A DNA stretch of 64,000 nt from [Scytonema hofmanni] UTEX 2349 (GTDB taxonomy: Bacteria > Cyanobacteriota > Cyanobacteriia > Cyanobacteriales > Nostocaceae), in the NCBI RefSeq assembly GCF_000582685.1, contig NZ_KK073768.1, forward strand, positions 3,658,680-3,722,679. The letters run 5' to 3'. Positions within the stretch are counted from its first letter, which is position 1, and each line of letters begins with the position of its first letter. The notes beneath the pieces were generated by a model. It made no database searches, was not told where the DNA came from, and saw only the letters and a program-made list of their open reading frames with translations. The position numbers and the translations under genes were made by a program. This document shows, piece by piece, positions 25,233 through 33,554 of the stretch.

Positions 25233-27005
25233 ATGATTAATCAGACGTACACGGCTGATGTTTTAGTTGTCGGTGGGGGAACCGGCGGAACTGCTGCGGC
25301 TATCCAAGCAGCGCGATGTAAAGCAAAAACTATCCTGGTGAGCGAATTTCCTTGGTTGGGGGGAATGCTGACTTCAGCCGGGGTTTCTGTACCCGATGGT
25401 AACGAATTAGAAGCATTTCAGACAGGTTTATGGGGTGAGTTTTTGCGAGAATTGCGTTCTCGACAGCCAGGAGGATTAGACAATAGTTGGGTAAGCTTTT
25501 TTAGTTACGATCCGCGCATTGGGGCAGCGATTTTTGCCGATTGGGTGCAAGAATTACCAAATTTGCATTGGATTTCTGGTAAAGTTCCGTTAGAAATTTT
25601 GCGACAGGCAGATTGTGTTACTGGCGTTCGCTTTGCTGATTTTACTGTCAAAGCTAAGATTATTCTCGACGGCACAGAATTAGGAGATTTATTGGCTTTA
25701 GGGGAAATACCTCATCGCTGGGGTTGGGAATTGCAATCTCAATGGCAAGAGCCAAGCGCCCCAGCACATTTTAATTATATCACAGAAAAATATCCGGTGC
25801 AAGCGCCGACTTGGGTTGTGATGATGCAAGATTTTGGTGAAGAAGAACGACAAGAAATAGCCCCAGCACCCAATCAAGATTTATCAATGTTTGCAGGCGC
25901 TTGGGATGATTATGGTGCCGAGAAGTTTTTGAATTATGGACGCTTACCGGGAGGGCTGTTGATGATCAATTGGCCCATCTGTGGTAATGACTACGGCAAA
26001 GAAGTTGGGCGTTTGATAGAGTCAGAGACATCAAAAAGTGAGTTTTTACAAGAATGTCGCTGGCACAGCCAAAATTTTGCCCATTTTATCCAAAATCAGC
26101 TAGGCGATCGCTACGGCTTGGCAGAACAAGTTTTTCCTGAATACCGAAATCCCTGCACGGCTTACGCCCTACATCCCTACTACCGGGAAAGCCGCCGTTT
26201 GGTGGGACTAACTACTATGCGAGAACAGGATATTTTGCCGATCGCTCTTGGTAGAGTAGCATCCTTAAATATCGAAACAATCGCTATTGGTAATTACGCC
26301 AATGACCACCATTATCCCGGAGTCAACTACCAGCTACAACCCAAATCTATGCGTTGGGGGGGACGTTGGACAGGAACTCCCTTCACAATTGGTTACGGTT
26401 GTCTAATTCCTGCCCAAACGGATGGTTTATTGGTTTGTGAAAAAAATATCTCTGTATCACATATAACCAATGGTGCGACGAGATTGCAACCTGTGGTGAT
26501 GGGCATTGGTCAAGCGGCAGGAATGGCTGCTGCTATGTGCGCCCAGTTGAACACTCAGCCGAGAGATTTACCTGTTAGAATGCTGCAAAATGCTTTATTG
26601 CGAGACTTACGCTCTCCTGCGGCAGTCGTTCCCTTATTTAATTTACCACCCGATCATCCGGAATGGCTGGACTGGCAATTGTATTACTTAGATAACCCAG
26701 ACGCTTATCCAGCTACTGGAAATTGTCCTATCTCATCTAATAACCAGTATAAATATTTTCAATCTAAATACATAAAATCACTTAATCAAGAATATTTCCG
26801 GGGCATCTTCCACCGCCTAGATCAGCAAGATTACAGATTTAGCATCACCACAGCAACTCAAAAGCAATTGCTTTTACCAATTGTGACTTTGCGATCGCAT
26901 ATAGACGAGCAACTGCAAAATTTAATTGATCAGCAATCGCTACAAATTTGTGGTTACTGGAATCGTGCTGGTAATTGGTTATTAGTTGAACATATTCAGG
27001 AATAA
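25233..27005 (+). CDS. FAD-dependent oxidoreductase (FAD_oxidored family)
   Basis: A 590-residue protein. The N-terminal TADVLVVGGGTGGTAAAIQAAR is a dinucleotide-binding GxGxxG motif; FPWLGGMLTSAGVSVPDGNE and IILDGTELGDLLALGE are typical of the FAD-dependent family often annotated as xanthan-lyase-like or hypothetical FAD oxidoreductases. A late GATRLQPVVMGIGQAAGMAAA segment closes the FAD site. CAGGTGA precedes the ATG. The substrate is unknown. No pathway genes flank it; patX follows 107 bp downstream with its own promoter. Confidence 0.85.
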   Translation: MINQTYTADVLVVGGGTGGTAAAIQAARCKAKTILVSEFPWLGGMLTSAGVSVPDGNELEAFQTGLWGEFLRELRSRQPGGLDNSWVSFFSYDPRIGAAIFADWVQELPNLHWISGKVPLEILRQADCVTGVRFADFTVKAKIILDGTELGDLLALGEIPHRWGWELQSQWQEPSAPAHFNYITEKYPVQAPTWVVMMQDFGEEERQEIAPAPNQDLSMFAGAWDDYGAEKFLNYGRLPGGLLMINWPICGNDYGKEVGRLIESETSKSEFLQECRWHSQNFAHFIQNQLGDRYGLAEQVFPEYRNPCTAYALHPYYRESRRLVGLTTMREQDILPIALGRVASLNIETIAIGNYANDHHYPGVNYQLQPKSMRWGGRWTGTPFTIGYGCLIPAQTDGLLVCEKNISVSHITNGATRLQPVVMGIGQAAGMAAAMCAQLNTQPRDLPVRMLQNALLRDLRSPAAVVPLFNLPPDHPEWLDWQLYYLDNPDAYPATGNCPISSNNQYKYFQSKYIKSLNQEYFRGIFHRLDQQDYRFSITTATQKQLLLPIVTLRSHIDEQLQNLIDQQSLQICGYWNRAGNWLLVEHIQE

Positions 27006-27049
27006 TCTAAACATTTTTTCAAGTTAAAAACGTTACTTTTGTCAAAATG

Positions 27050-27078
27050 TCCGGACGCAGTAAAAAAAACTAAGTATC
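27050..27078 (+). promoter_or_regulatory. DIF-type heterocyst promoter of patX
   Basis: TCCGGA at 27050-27055 is the DIF1 element known at the -35 region of genes switched on in differentiating cells of Nostocales. A weak TAAGTA/AAGTAT -10 follows at about 27071-27077. It lies 57 bp before the patX ATG. Confidence 0.65.
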
Positions 27079-27112
27079 AGTGAAGTGGAGAGTTCCAAAA
27101 TAGACACTTCTT

Positions 27113-27331
27113 ATGCGTGCAACTATTTCACTTCTAATTACTGGTTTAGTACTGAGCTCCTTAGCTTTTAACTTCCAAGCGATCGCAAATTGCTTATCTA
27201 ATCTGTTGCTATCCTTTTGTGATTCAGAACAATTGATATCGGCAAAACCCCAGTCCAGCAAACCTAGCCAACCAGATATGCCAGTGCCTCATCGGGGTAG
27301 CGGACGTAAACAGTTAATGCAATATGTCTAA
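27113..27331 (+). CDS. patX: PatX, HetR-inhibiting heterocyst pattern peptide precursor
   Basis: A 72-residue precursor with an N-terminal hydrophobic export signal (residues about 4-26), a short linker and the motif HRGSGRKQ near the C-terminus. RGSGR is the PatS/PatX pentapeptide that binds HetR and suppresses heterocyst formation in neighbouring cells. Small size, signal sequence, PVPHRGSGR ending and an upstream TCCGGA promoter element together identify it. Processing would release an RGSGR-containing peptide to diffuse along the filament. It is monocistronic, and its presence argues for a filamentous, pattern-forming host. Confidence 0.92.
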   Translation: MRATISLLITGLVLSSLAFNFQAIANCLSNLLLSFCDSEQLISAKPQSSKPSQPDMPVPHRGSGRKQLMQYV

Positions 27332-27716
27332 CCGACATATCCTGCTGTTTAACAACAATAAGGGAAGGTAACTTGCTTAAAGCAACAATTTTGTTGTAGC
27401 AAGAAAAACTTCATCCAGTTAAACAGGGTGTTATGCCCAAAATATTTGATACATATACCCCTGGTATACACATTGCATAATTAAATACAAAAATTCAGGC
27501 GATCGCCCAGTACTTCGTCAGTAAGCTTTTGTATACATACTCAGTCGTAAACCTTGCCTCAAAATGCGAAGCAAACTTGCTTCCTCCATCAACTGCATCA
27601 AAAGTTTTTCAATTACAACAATTGACCTTTAATACCATTTCGCGATCGCATATAAATGTAGAGACGTAGCATTGCTACGTCTCTACTACAAAAATCAACG
27701 CAAAAGCCCCATTTAG
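27332..27716. other. Non-coding 385 bp after patX
   Basis: A+T-rich, with HIP1 sites near 27500 and 27642 and a GTAGAGACGT-type palindrome at 27658-27686 whose centre reads AGCATTGCT. I see no gene. Confidence 0.55.
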
Positions 27717-27980
27717 TCACGAGATGAAGCTGAAGCGGTTGTTTTCTGTACCCTTAATGCCGTTAAGAAACATCGGCACAAATTTATCTATAAACGCTTG
27801 TGGATCGCGCTGCCAAGCCTTTTGTGCCGCCATAATTCTGGTAAACTGCAACTCAGGTGCAAACAAAGTCTGCGGTAAACGCTCCATTAAATACTGGGGA
27901 CGTTCCCAAACAGGCATTGTGTTTGCCACTTCTACCAAATTGGCAACTCGACGCAATTCGGCTCCTAAGGTAATATCCAT
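27717..27980 (-). CDS. Hypothetical protein, possibly the C-terminal remnant of a larger protein
   Basis: An 87-residue frame beginning at ATG 27980 without a clear ribosome-binding site. The sequence (ELRRVANLVEVANTMP, LMERLPQTLFAPELQF, FIDKFVPMFLNGIKG) looks like a conserved, alpha-helical protein fragment, and the frame is open for about ten codons upstream of the ATG to an in-frame stop. I do not recognise a family. Isolation between palindromic repeats (27658-27686 and 28032-28058) suggests a remnant. Confidence 0.4.
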   Translation of the reverse strand: MDITLGAELRRVANLVEVANTMPVWERPQYLMERLPQTLFAPELQFTRIMAAQKAWQRDPQAFIDKFVPMFLNGIKGTENNRFSFIS

Positions 27981-28031
27981 TCCGGATTCAAAAGCTTCTA
28001 TCCCTATGAGCTAATATCATGTCAAACCTTG

Positions 28032-28058
28032 GTAGAGACGTTCCGTTGGAACGTCTCT
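28032..28058. repeat. GTAGAGACGT-type palindrome
   Basis: GTAGAGACGTTCCGTTGGAA followed by CGTCTCT; imperfect palindrome of the dispersed family, 55 bp from the 3' end of the methyltransferase gene. Confidence 0.7.
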
Positions 28059-28113
28059 CAAATTACCTGTCCCAACTAGGGACATGATATAACAGCAAAT
28101 ATCCCCAAAAATG

Positions 28114-29169
28114 TTATGCTGGCTTGTGAGCAATCAAATACTTACTCATAAAATGCGATTGAGTTGTAATATTCTCGAACCCCGCTTTTTCTAAACGCTC
28201 CACCAGATTATCTGTAGTGTAATTTTTGTAGTAAGGTTCGTGGAAAGTTTCGTGGAAGTTTTCCATCATTGGTTCAAACTCAGGACAATCGCTCATCTGA
28301 ATTGAATCACAGATAATAAACACCCCAGCTGGTTTTGTTACCCGGAAGCATTCTTCAATTACTCGCTGACGTACCATCGGGGGTAACTCATGGAAAAGGA
28401 AAACAGAAGTGACAGCATGAAAATAGTTATCTAAATAAGGTAACTCTTCCGCATTAGCTTGTAAAACTTGTGGTAACTCCCCAGGAATTTGGGATAACAG
28501 TTCTATAGCCTTACGCAAATAAGCCGGCGATAAATCTGTACCAAACAAAGAGGCTTGAGACAAAGCAGCGCGAATCGACTTTATGGTGCGACCTGTACCA
28601 CAAGCTACATCTAAAATACGTATTTGCCTGGGTGACACATCACTAAAAACTTTCAGCCCTTCCTTCAAAGGAGCGAGAATCCGCCGGCGCATTGCATCCG
28701 CAGAACCACCAAAGAGAATTTCTACCTGCAAATCATACAGATTAGCTGAGTAATCACTCAAATAACCATCAGTTTGGTGATGGAAGTTCTGTACATAATA
28801 GCTGGGATAACCCTCTATATCGACATTTGGGGAAAACTCTTGATATTTTTTTTGGTTAGTCCGCTCCCAGAGTTGTGGTAAATCTAGCCATACTGCTGGA
28901 TAGTAGCGGAAAAAGTCTTCCCAAGGGTTATCAAATAGTAAGCTTGTAGGATATACGCCTTGTTCAGCATCTTCCCAATCAACTTCAAGTAAGTTATTTA
29001 GCCTTTGTTGAAGTTTGAGTAAAAGCTCACTTGGGATGGGTTTGGTCTGCTTATTACTGGGAGAGATAATATTCTTTAAGCGCGTGCTTAAAATTTTGTG
29101 CGCTAGACCAAAGTAATTTTTACCTTGCTGAAAAGTCTGATAAGTGAGTTTAGTTAAAGTGTCAGACAT
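28114..29169 (-). CDS. Class I SAM-dependent methyltransferase
   Basis: A 351-residue soluble protein. Residues about 185-300 form the Rossmann methyltransferase: IRILDVACGTGRTIKSI (motif I), FGTDLSPAYLRKA (motif II), LPQVLQANAEELPYLDNYF and AVTSVFLFHELPP. The ~180-residue N-terminal part is helical, with RYYPAVWLDLPQLWER and YYVQNFHHQTDGYLSDYSA, typical of a cyanobacterial subfamily with an unknown substrate, sometimes labelled UbiE-like. The ATG is at 29169. It is a single gene. Confidence 0.82.
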   Translation of the reverse strand: MSDTLTKLTYQTFQQGKNYFGLAHKILSTRLKNIISPSNKQTKPIPSELLLKLQQRLNNLLEVDWEDAEQGVYPTSLLFDNPWEDFFRYYPAVWLDLPQLWERTNQKKYQEFSPNVDIEGYPSYYVQNFHHQTDGYLSDYSANLYDLQVEILFGGSADAMRRRILAPLKEGLKVFSDVSPRQIRILDVACGTGRTIKSIRAALSQASLFGTDLSPAYLRKAIELLSQIPGELPQVLQANAEELPYLDNYFHAVTSVFLFHELPPMVRQRVIEECFRVTKPAGVFIICDSIQMSDCPEFEPMMENFHETFHEPYYKNYTTDNLVERLEKAGFENITTQSHFMSKYLIAHKPA

Positions 29170-29256
29170 GAGTGAGAATGGCTTGGATTATTTTAACTGT
29201 AGTACTTTGTTGTAAATAATTGTAAAAGTTTTCTCATCAATCTTCAGAAAGATGTG

Positions 29257-29327
29257 GGGGCAGAGTTTAGTGCTGCGATCGCATTCTCCTTATGCTAATG
29301 AGTCATCCCTAAATAACGCTCCAAGGC
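29257..29327. repeat. Direct repeat, left of parDE
   Basis: GGGGCAGAGTTTAGTGCTGC starts a ~70-bp block (including GCGATCGC and TCATCCCTAAATAAC) that recurs at 30070-30139 with about five differences. The two copies bracket the toxin-antitoxin pair. Confidence 0.8.
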
Positions 29328-29435
29328 AGCTGGGCTTTTGTCCCTGGCTTTGATCGTGGGGATATACGCTTCTAAGTATTCTCGCTGAGACGCTTAAAAT
29401 TTTTCACTGGCACACCTCCGCTGAGGCAGGGGATA

Positions 29436-29732
29436 TTATGAAAGCAAAATGGCTTTGAGATTCTGCGCCCCGTGTAAGATTCGTAAAATCTCAACTGTTT
29501 CGTCAGTGATGCGGTAGAAGATAAGATACTTGCCTTCGATGAGACACAGCAGACCTGTAGCGAGGTCGTCACGTTTAACCCCTGCTCTAGGACTATCAGC
29601 CAAAAGCTGGCACTTTCTGTCTATCTTTTCTAACAGACGGTCAGCAGCCTCAATGTTATTTTGGGCGATGTAACGCCAGATTTCCAACAGGTCTTCATCG
29701 GCAAGTCGGGTACGGGCAACAAAAAAAGTCAT
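29436..29732 (-). CDS. parE: RelE/ParE-family toxin
   Basis: A 98-residue protein. The ordering RLADEDLLEIWRYIAQNNIEAADRLLEKID, DSPRAGVKRDDL and KYLIFYRITDETVEILRILHG is that of ParE-type toxins, which poison DNA gyrase; RelE-like mRNA cleavage is possible in this superfamily. It starts four bases after the antitoxin stop and is clearly co-translated with it. The module lies between two ~70-bp direct repeats. Confidence 0.85.
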   Translation of the reverse strand: MTFFVARTRLADEDLLEIWRYIAQNNIEAADRLLEKIDRKCQLLADSPRAGVKRDDLATGLLCLIEGKYLIFYRITDETVEILRILHGAQNLKAILLS

Positions 29733-29736
29733 GCGT

Positions 29737-29979
29737 TTAATGGTTTTGCAAGGCTTGTCTGCGCCGTCCTTCCGCTTTCAGTTCTTCCAAGGTCATGGAG
29801 GAGAAATTTTTTCTATCTGCTTCCTCAATTCCCCGTAGCAGTTCTTCTTTCAAATAGTCGGTATGGTCTTTCAAAAGCTGCAAAGCGGCACAAATAACCT
29901 CATTTTCAGAAGCATACACCCCACTGGCAATAGTTGCTCTGACGAGTTCTTCGAGTTCCAGTGGCAAAAAAACTTGCAT
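29737..29979 (-). CDS. parD: ParD-like ribbon-helix-helix antitoxin
   Basis: An 80-residue protein from ATG 29979; the frame extends upstream but the family begins at MQVFLPLELEELVRATIASG. The N-terminal strand and two helices (VYASENEVICAALQLLKDH) are a ribbon-helix-helix DNA-binding fold; the acidic C-terminus (GIEEADRKNFSSMTLEEL) should wrap around and neutralise ParE. It normally represses its own promoter together with the toxin. The gene order, antitoxin then toxin, is the standard one. Confidence 0.82.
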   Translation of the reverse strand: MQVFLPLELEELVRATIASGVYASENEVICAALQLLKDHTDYLKEELLRGIEEADRKNFSSMTLEELKAEGRRRQALQNH

Positions 29980-30069
29980 AAACCTGCGGTGTTTTACTTG
30001 GGGAATATAAACTATTTTTACCGAAAAACGCCACTGATAACAACTTTTTTCCAATACTCTATTTTAACC

Positions 30070-30139
30070 GGGGCAGAGTTTAGTGCTGCGATCGCACTCT
30101 CCTTATGCTGGTCAGTCATCCCTAAATAACACTCCAAAG
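30070..30139. repeat. Direct repeat, right of parDE
   Basis: Second copy of the ~70-bp block seen at 29257-29327. The pair encloses about 740 bp with parD and parE, as if the module had been inserted with, or between, the repeats. Confidence 0.8.
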
Positions 30140-30225
30140 CCTCTCATGGATTGGATATGTCGCAGAGGTATCCCGGCATCACTCATTGCCGGATAAATAT
30201 TAAGTTTTGTAACGATTTCGTTTTT

Positions 30226-30257
30226 GTAACTTTGGTTACAGAATTATTTGATATAGT
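30226..30257 (+). promoter_or_regulatory. NtcA box and -10 of gifA
   Basis: GTAACTTTGGTTAC (30226-30239) is a perfect GTA-N8-TAC NtcA site, followed by a TATAGT -10 at 30252-30257. The box overlaps the -35 position, which fits repression by NtcA, as known for gif genes under nitrogen limitation. Confidence 0.75.
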
Positions 30258-30315
30258 AGTTTTGTAGATGAAAAATGAATCTATAAATCATTAAAACAAT
30301 AAAGAGGAACTTGAT

Positions 30316-30519
30316 ATGTCTACCCAAGAAAAAGCGCGTGCTTTAATGATGCGTCATTATCAGTTGGTAAAAAATCGTCAACAATCGATGCTGGAACGTG
30401 TTGGTGAAGAACTAGGTCTTCCTGCTGGCAAAGCATCTCATTGCTGGAACCCGATTCAAGGCAAGATAGATCCTACCGTTCGTATGACTTACGATCGCAG
30501 CAATGCGACAATGAGCTAG
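30316..30519 (+). CDS. gifA: Glutamine synthetase inactivating factor IF7
   Basis: A 67-residue basic protein. STQEKARALMMRHYQLVKNR at the N-terminus and MTYDRSNATMS at the C-terminus match the IF7 family closely. IF7 binds directly to glutamine synthetase I and inhibits it when ammonium is plentiful. AAAGAGG precedes the ATG. The gene is convergent with glnA, as in Anabaena, and its promoter carries a perfect NtcA site suited to repression. Together the two loci form an ammonium-responsive on/off switch for nitrogen assimilation. Confidence 0.92.
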   Translation: MSTQEKARALMMRHYQLVKNRQQSMLERVGEELGLPAGKASHCWNPIQGKIDPTVRMTYDRSNATMS

Positions 30520-30572
30520 GGACTAGGGACTAGGGACTAGAAATGAAAATAAGCCTGATAGCTACTCAAAAA

Positions 30573-30593
30573 AAGCCACCCTGTAGGTGGCTT
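30573..30593. terminator. Bidirectional terminator between gifA and glnA
   Basis: AAGCCACC (30573-30580) pairs with GGTGGCTT (30586-30593). On the minus strand the stem is followed by a run of T, giving a strong terminator for glnA; it can also stop gifA. Nearby, GGGACTAGGGACTAGGGACT is a small tandem repeat at about 30520-30540. Confidence 0.8.
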
Positions 30594-30669
30594 AATAATG
30601 TTCTCAAATACCTGATTTAGACTGACTGAGGATTGCTATTTTAAACAACTAATCCCCAGTCCCTAGAAA

Positions 30670-32085
30670 TTAACAATCGTAGTAAAGAGCAAATTCGTAA
30701 GGATGAGGACGCAGACGCATTGGGTTAACTTCGTTATCTAGCTTGTAAGAAATCCAAGTTTGAATGAAGTCTTCGGTAAACACACCTGGTTCGGTTAAGA
30801 AAGCATGATCCTTCTCTAGTGCTTCCAATGCCAATTCTAAAGAACCTGGTGTAGAAGGAACCTTAGCCAGTTCATCTGGGGAGAGTTCATAGATATTCTT
30901 ATCTAGAGGTTCACCAGGATGAATTTTGTTCTTGATACCATCTAAACCAGCACAAAGCATAGCAGCGAATGCCAAGTAAGGGTTAGATGTTGCATCCGGA
31001 CAACGGAATTCTAGGCGTTTTGCTTTGGGATTGTTACCAGAAAGAGGAATCCGTACAGAAGCAGAACGATTACCTTGGGAATAAGCTAAGTTTACAGGTG
31101 CTTCATAACCAGGTACTAGGCGCTTGTAAGAGTTGGTGGTGGGGTTGGTGATTGCTAACAATGCTGGTGCGTGACGGAGAATACCACCAATGTAGTGCAA
31201 TGCCATTTCACTCAAACCGGCGTACTTATCGCCGCCAAAGAGGGGCTTACCATCTTTCCAGATAGATTGGTGACAGTGCATCCCAGAACCGTTATCGCCG
31301 AAGATGGGCTTGGGCATGAAGGTAACGGTTTTGCCGTATTTCTTAGCAACGTTCTTGATGACATATTTGTAAGTCATCAGCCAGTCGGCAGCTTCAATTA
31401 ACTTACCGAAACGGAAACCGAGTTCGCACTGTCCACCCGTAGCAACTTCGTGGTGTTGCTTTTCAATCGGTACGCCGCACTTTGCCATTGTCAGCAGCAT
31501 TTCGGTGCGGATATCTTGGAAACTGTCGGTGGGGGCAACTGGGAAGTAACCCTGTTTGAAGCGTGGTTTGTATGCGAGGTTAGGACCTTCTTCTTTACCG
31601 GAATTCCAAGCACCTTCTACTGAATCTACATAATAATAGCCGGAATTGGCGGTTTGGTCAAATCGGGCATCATCAAAGATGAAAAATTCCGCTTCTGGAC
31701 CAAAGAAAGCTGTGTCACCAACACCTGTAGAAACCAAGTAGTCTACTGCTTTTTGAGCAATAACGCGGGGACAGCGATTGTAAGGTTCACCTGTACGCGG
31801 TTCTTGAATACTACAAATTATACTCAGGGTCGGCTCTGCCATGAACGGATCGATCCAGGCTGTGTTTGGGTCGAGAACCATTGACATGTCTGATTCGTTA
31901 ATCGCTTTCCATCCCCGAATACTCGAACCGTCGAAAGGCACGCCGTCAGTAAATGCAGTCTCATCAATTTGGTTATAGTACAGCGTGAGGTGCTGCCAAG
32001 TTCCTGGCGTATCGATGAATTTCAGATCGATCATCTGAATGTTGTTGTCCTGAATCATTTTCAAGACTTCTTGTGGGGTTGTCAT
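30670..32085 (-). CDS. glnA: Glutamine synthetase type I
   Basis: A 471-residue enzyme joining ammonium to glutamate with ATP. FFGPEAEFFIFDD, GSGMHCHQS, the ATP-binding KRLVPGYEAPVNLAYS and RIPLSGNNPKAKRLEFRCPDATSNPY are all intact. The C-terminal NIYELSPDEL is the region that carries the adenylylation tyrosine in enterobacteria, although cyanobacteria control GS with IF7/IF17 instead. AAGGAG lies 7 bp before the ATG. Upstream, TGT-N10-ACA at 32214-32229 may be an NtcA site. It ends at a shared terminator opposite gifA. Confidence 0.97.
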   Translation of the reverse strand: MTTPQEVLKMIQDNNIQMIDLKFIDTPGTWQHLTLYYNQIDETAFTDGVPFDGSSIRGWKAINESDMSMVLDPNTAWIDPFMAEPTLSIICSIQEPRTGEPYNRCPRVIAQKAVDYLVSTGVGDTAFFGPEAEFFIFDDARFDQTANSGYYYVDSVEGAWNSGKEEGPNLAYKPRFKQGYFPVAPTDSFQDIRTEMLLTMAKCGVPIEKQHHEVATGGQCELGFRFGKLIEAADWLMTYKYVIKNVAKKYGKTVTFMPKPIFGDNGSGMHCHQSIWKDGKPLFGGDKYAGLSEMALHYIGGILRHAPALLAITNPTTNSYKRLVPGYEAPVNLAYSQGNRSASVRIPLSGNNPKAKRLEFRCPDATSNPYLAFAAMLCAGLDGIKNKIHPGEPLDKNIYELSPDELAKVPSTPGSLELALEALEKDHAFLTEPGVFTEDFIQTWISYKLDNEVNPMRLRPHPYEFALYYDC

Positions 32086-32213
32086 GATTACTCCTTGTGT
32101 GCCTATTTACTAGGGTAGAACTGAAATTTTCAATGCATTCACTCTGACCCTGTTTGATGAAACCAAATTGTGAGATCCCTGAAATATCCTAGAGATAGGA
32201 CATTAGGTAGTTT

Positions 32214-32229
32214 TGTTGCATAAGCTACA
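32214..32229 (-). promoter_or_regulatory. Possible NtcA site upstream of glnA
   Basis: Read on the glnA strand, TGTAGCTTATGCAACA fits the looser TGT-N9/10-ACA form and half of GTA-N8-TAC. It is 129 bp before the start codon. I could not assign a confident -10, so the call is tentative. Confidence 0.4.
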
Positions 32230-32446
32230 AAAACTCATGATTAAAGTTTATATTTACTTTTGCTTAACGACTTTCACAAAACTTCATACTTCATTTCACA
32301 GGGTCAACTTTGACATAGAATCCTTTAAGTAGCCGATGGATTAATGTTTGTGCTGAGACTTTTGCCGCAGCACAAAAATTTATAGGCGCATAAAAGCAGC
32401 TAGATAAATATCAAACCATAAATAGGATTGATTGGGAGAAAACGGA

Positions 32447-32956
32447 ATGCGGGATGCAGTAACAAGTTTAATTAAGAATTATGACGTAGCCGGACGGTAT
32501 TTTGACCGGAATGCGATCGACAGCCTCAAGTCTTACTTTGAAAGTGGTACAGCACGAGTACAAGCAGCTGGGGCAATTAATTCTAATGCGGCGTCTATTG
32601 TCAGACAGGCTGGTTCTCGGTTATTTGAAGAACAGCCGGAGTTGATTCGTCCTAGTGGAAATGCTTACACGACTCGTCGCTATGCAGCTTGTCTGCGGGA
32701 TATGGATTACTATTTGCGCTACGCTACTTATGCGCTGGTTGCTGGTAGTATGGATGTTCTAGATGAGCGGGTACTGCAAGGACTGCGGGAAACTTACAAT
32801 TCTTTGGGTGTGCCGATTGGTCCGACGGTTCGGGGTATCCAGATTTTGAAGGATATTATCAAGGAGCAAGTGACGGCTGCTGGTGTTGCTAATACTGCTT
32901 TTTTGGATGAGCCTTTTGATTATATGACACGGGAGTTGAGCGAGCAGGATATTTAG
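32447..32956 (+). CDS. apcF: Allophycocyanin beta-18 subunit (phycobilisome core)
   Basis: A 169-residue biliprotein starting at ATG 32447 with GGGAGA upstream; an in-frame TTG at 32432 is rejected. The sequence MRDAVTSLIKNYDVAGRYFD and TRRYAACLRDMDYYLRYATYA, with the phycocyanobilin-binding cysteine, identify the ApcF type rather than ApcB. ApcF pairs with the ApcE core-membrane linker near the terminal emitter and helps pass energy to photosystem II. It is monocistronic and divergent from glnA across a 361-bp spacer. Confidence 0.93.
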   Translation: MRDAVTSLIKNYDVAGRYFDRNAIDSLKSYFESGTARVQAAGAINSNAASIVRQAGSRLFEEQPELIRPSGNAYTTRRYAACLRDMDYYLRYATYALVAGSMDVLDERVLQGLRETYNSLGVPIGPTVRGIQILKDIIKEQVTAAGVANTAFLDEPFDYMTRELSEQDI

Positions 32957-33119
32957 TGGCACAAGGTAAAAATTGAGCCAGCGCTATCTTGGGGTTTCCC
33001 CTGCAAATGTAAAAAGATTATAGCGATCGCACTTTGACTTCATTGGCAAGGTGCGTTTACTTTTTTTAATACAAAAAAAACGACCATAATAGAAGTTGCC
33101 CATATTTGAGGCGCTAGCT

Positions 33120-33554
33120 ATGGAAGAATTATTAACCCTGAAAAACTTGCTGGTTCAAGGCGATGTTCAAGGTGCTTTGATGATTGTGGAAGAATTAACC
33201 GAAATGAGCCGAAATGATATCATCAAGACGATTCGTAGCTATGCAGTAATTCTCCTGTTGCATTTGATTAAACAACAAGCTGAAAATCGCACGACTCGTT
33301 CTTGGGATGTGTCAATTCGCAATTCTGTTAGGGAAATTCAGCGAGAAAATAAGCGGCGTAAGGCTGGAGGTTATTATCTCACACCAGAAGAACTATGGGA
33401 AACTTTAGTAGAAGCTTATTTAAATGCCATTGATCAAGCTTCCCTAGAAGTAGAAGAGGGTCGTTATGAGCTAGAGGAATTGGAAAAGCTGGTTAACCAA
33501 GAAAAAATTCTCAATCGTGCTTTAGGTTTAATATTGCCAGGAGAGTCCAGTTAA
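33120..33554 (+). CDS. DUF29 family protein
   Basis: A 144-residue soluble protein from ATG 33120; an upstream in-frame TTG is not supported by a ribosome-binding site. MIVEELTEMSRNDIIKTIRS, LLLHLIKQQAENRTTRSWDVSI are DUF29 landmarks, a helical family common and multicopy in cyanobacteria and without an established function. The stop is followed immediately by the TTG start of tlyA, so the two are translationally coupled. Confidence 0.8.
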   Translation: MEELLTLKNLLVQGDVQGALMIVEELTEMSRNDIIKTIRSYAVILLLHLIKQQAENRTTRSWDVSIRNSVREIQRENKRRKAGGYYLTPEELWETLVEAYLNAIDQASLEVEEGRYELEELEKLVNQEKILNRALGLILPGESS

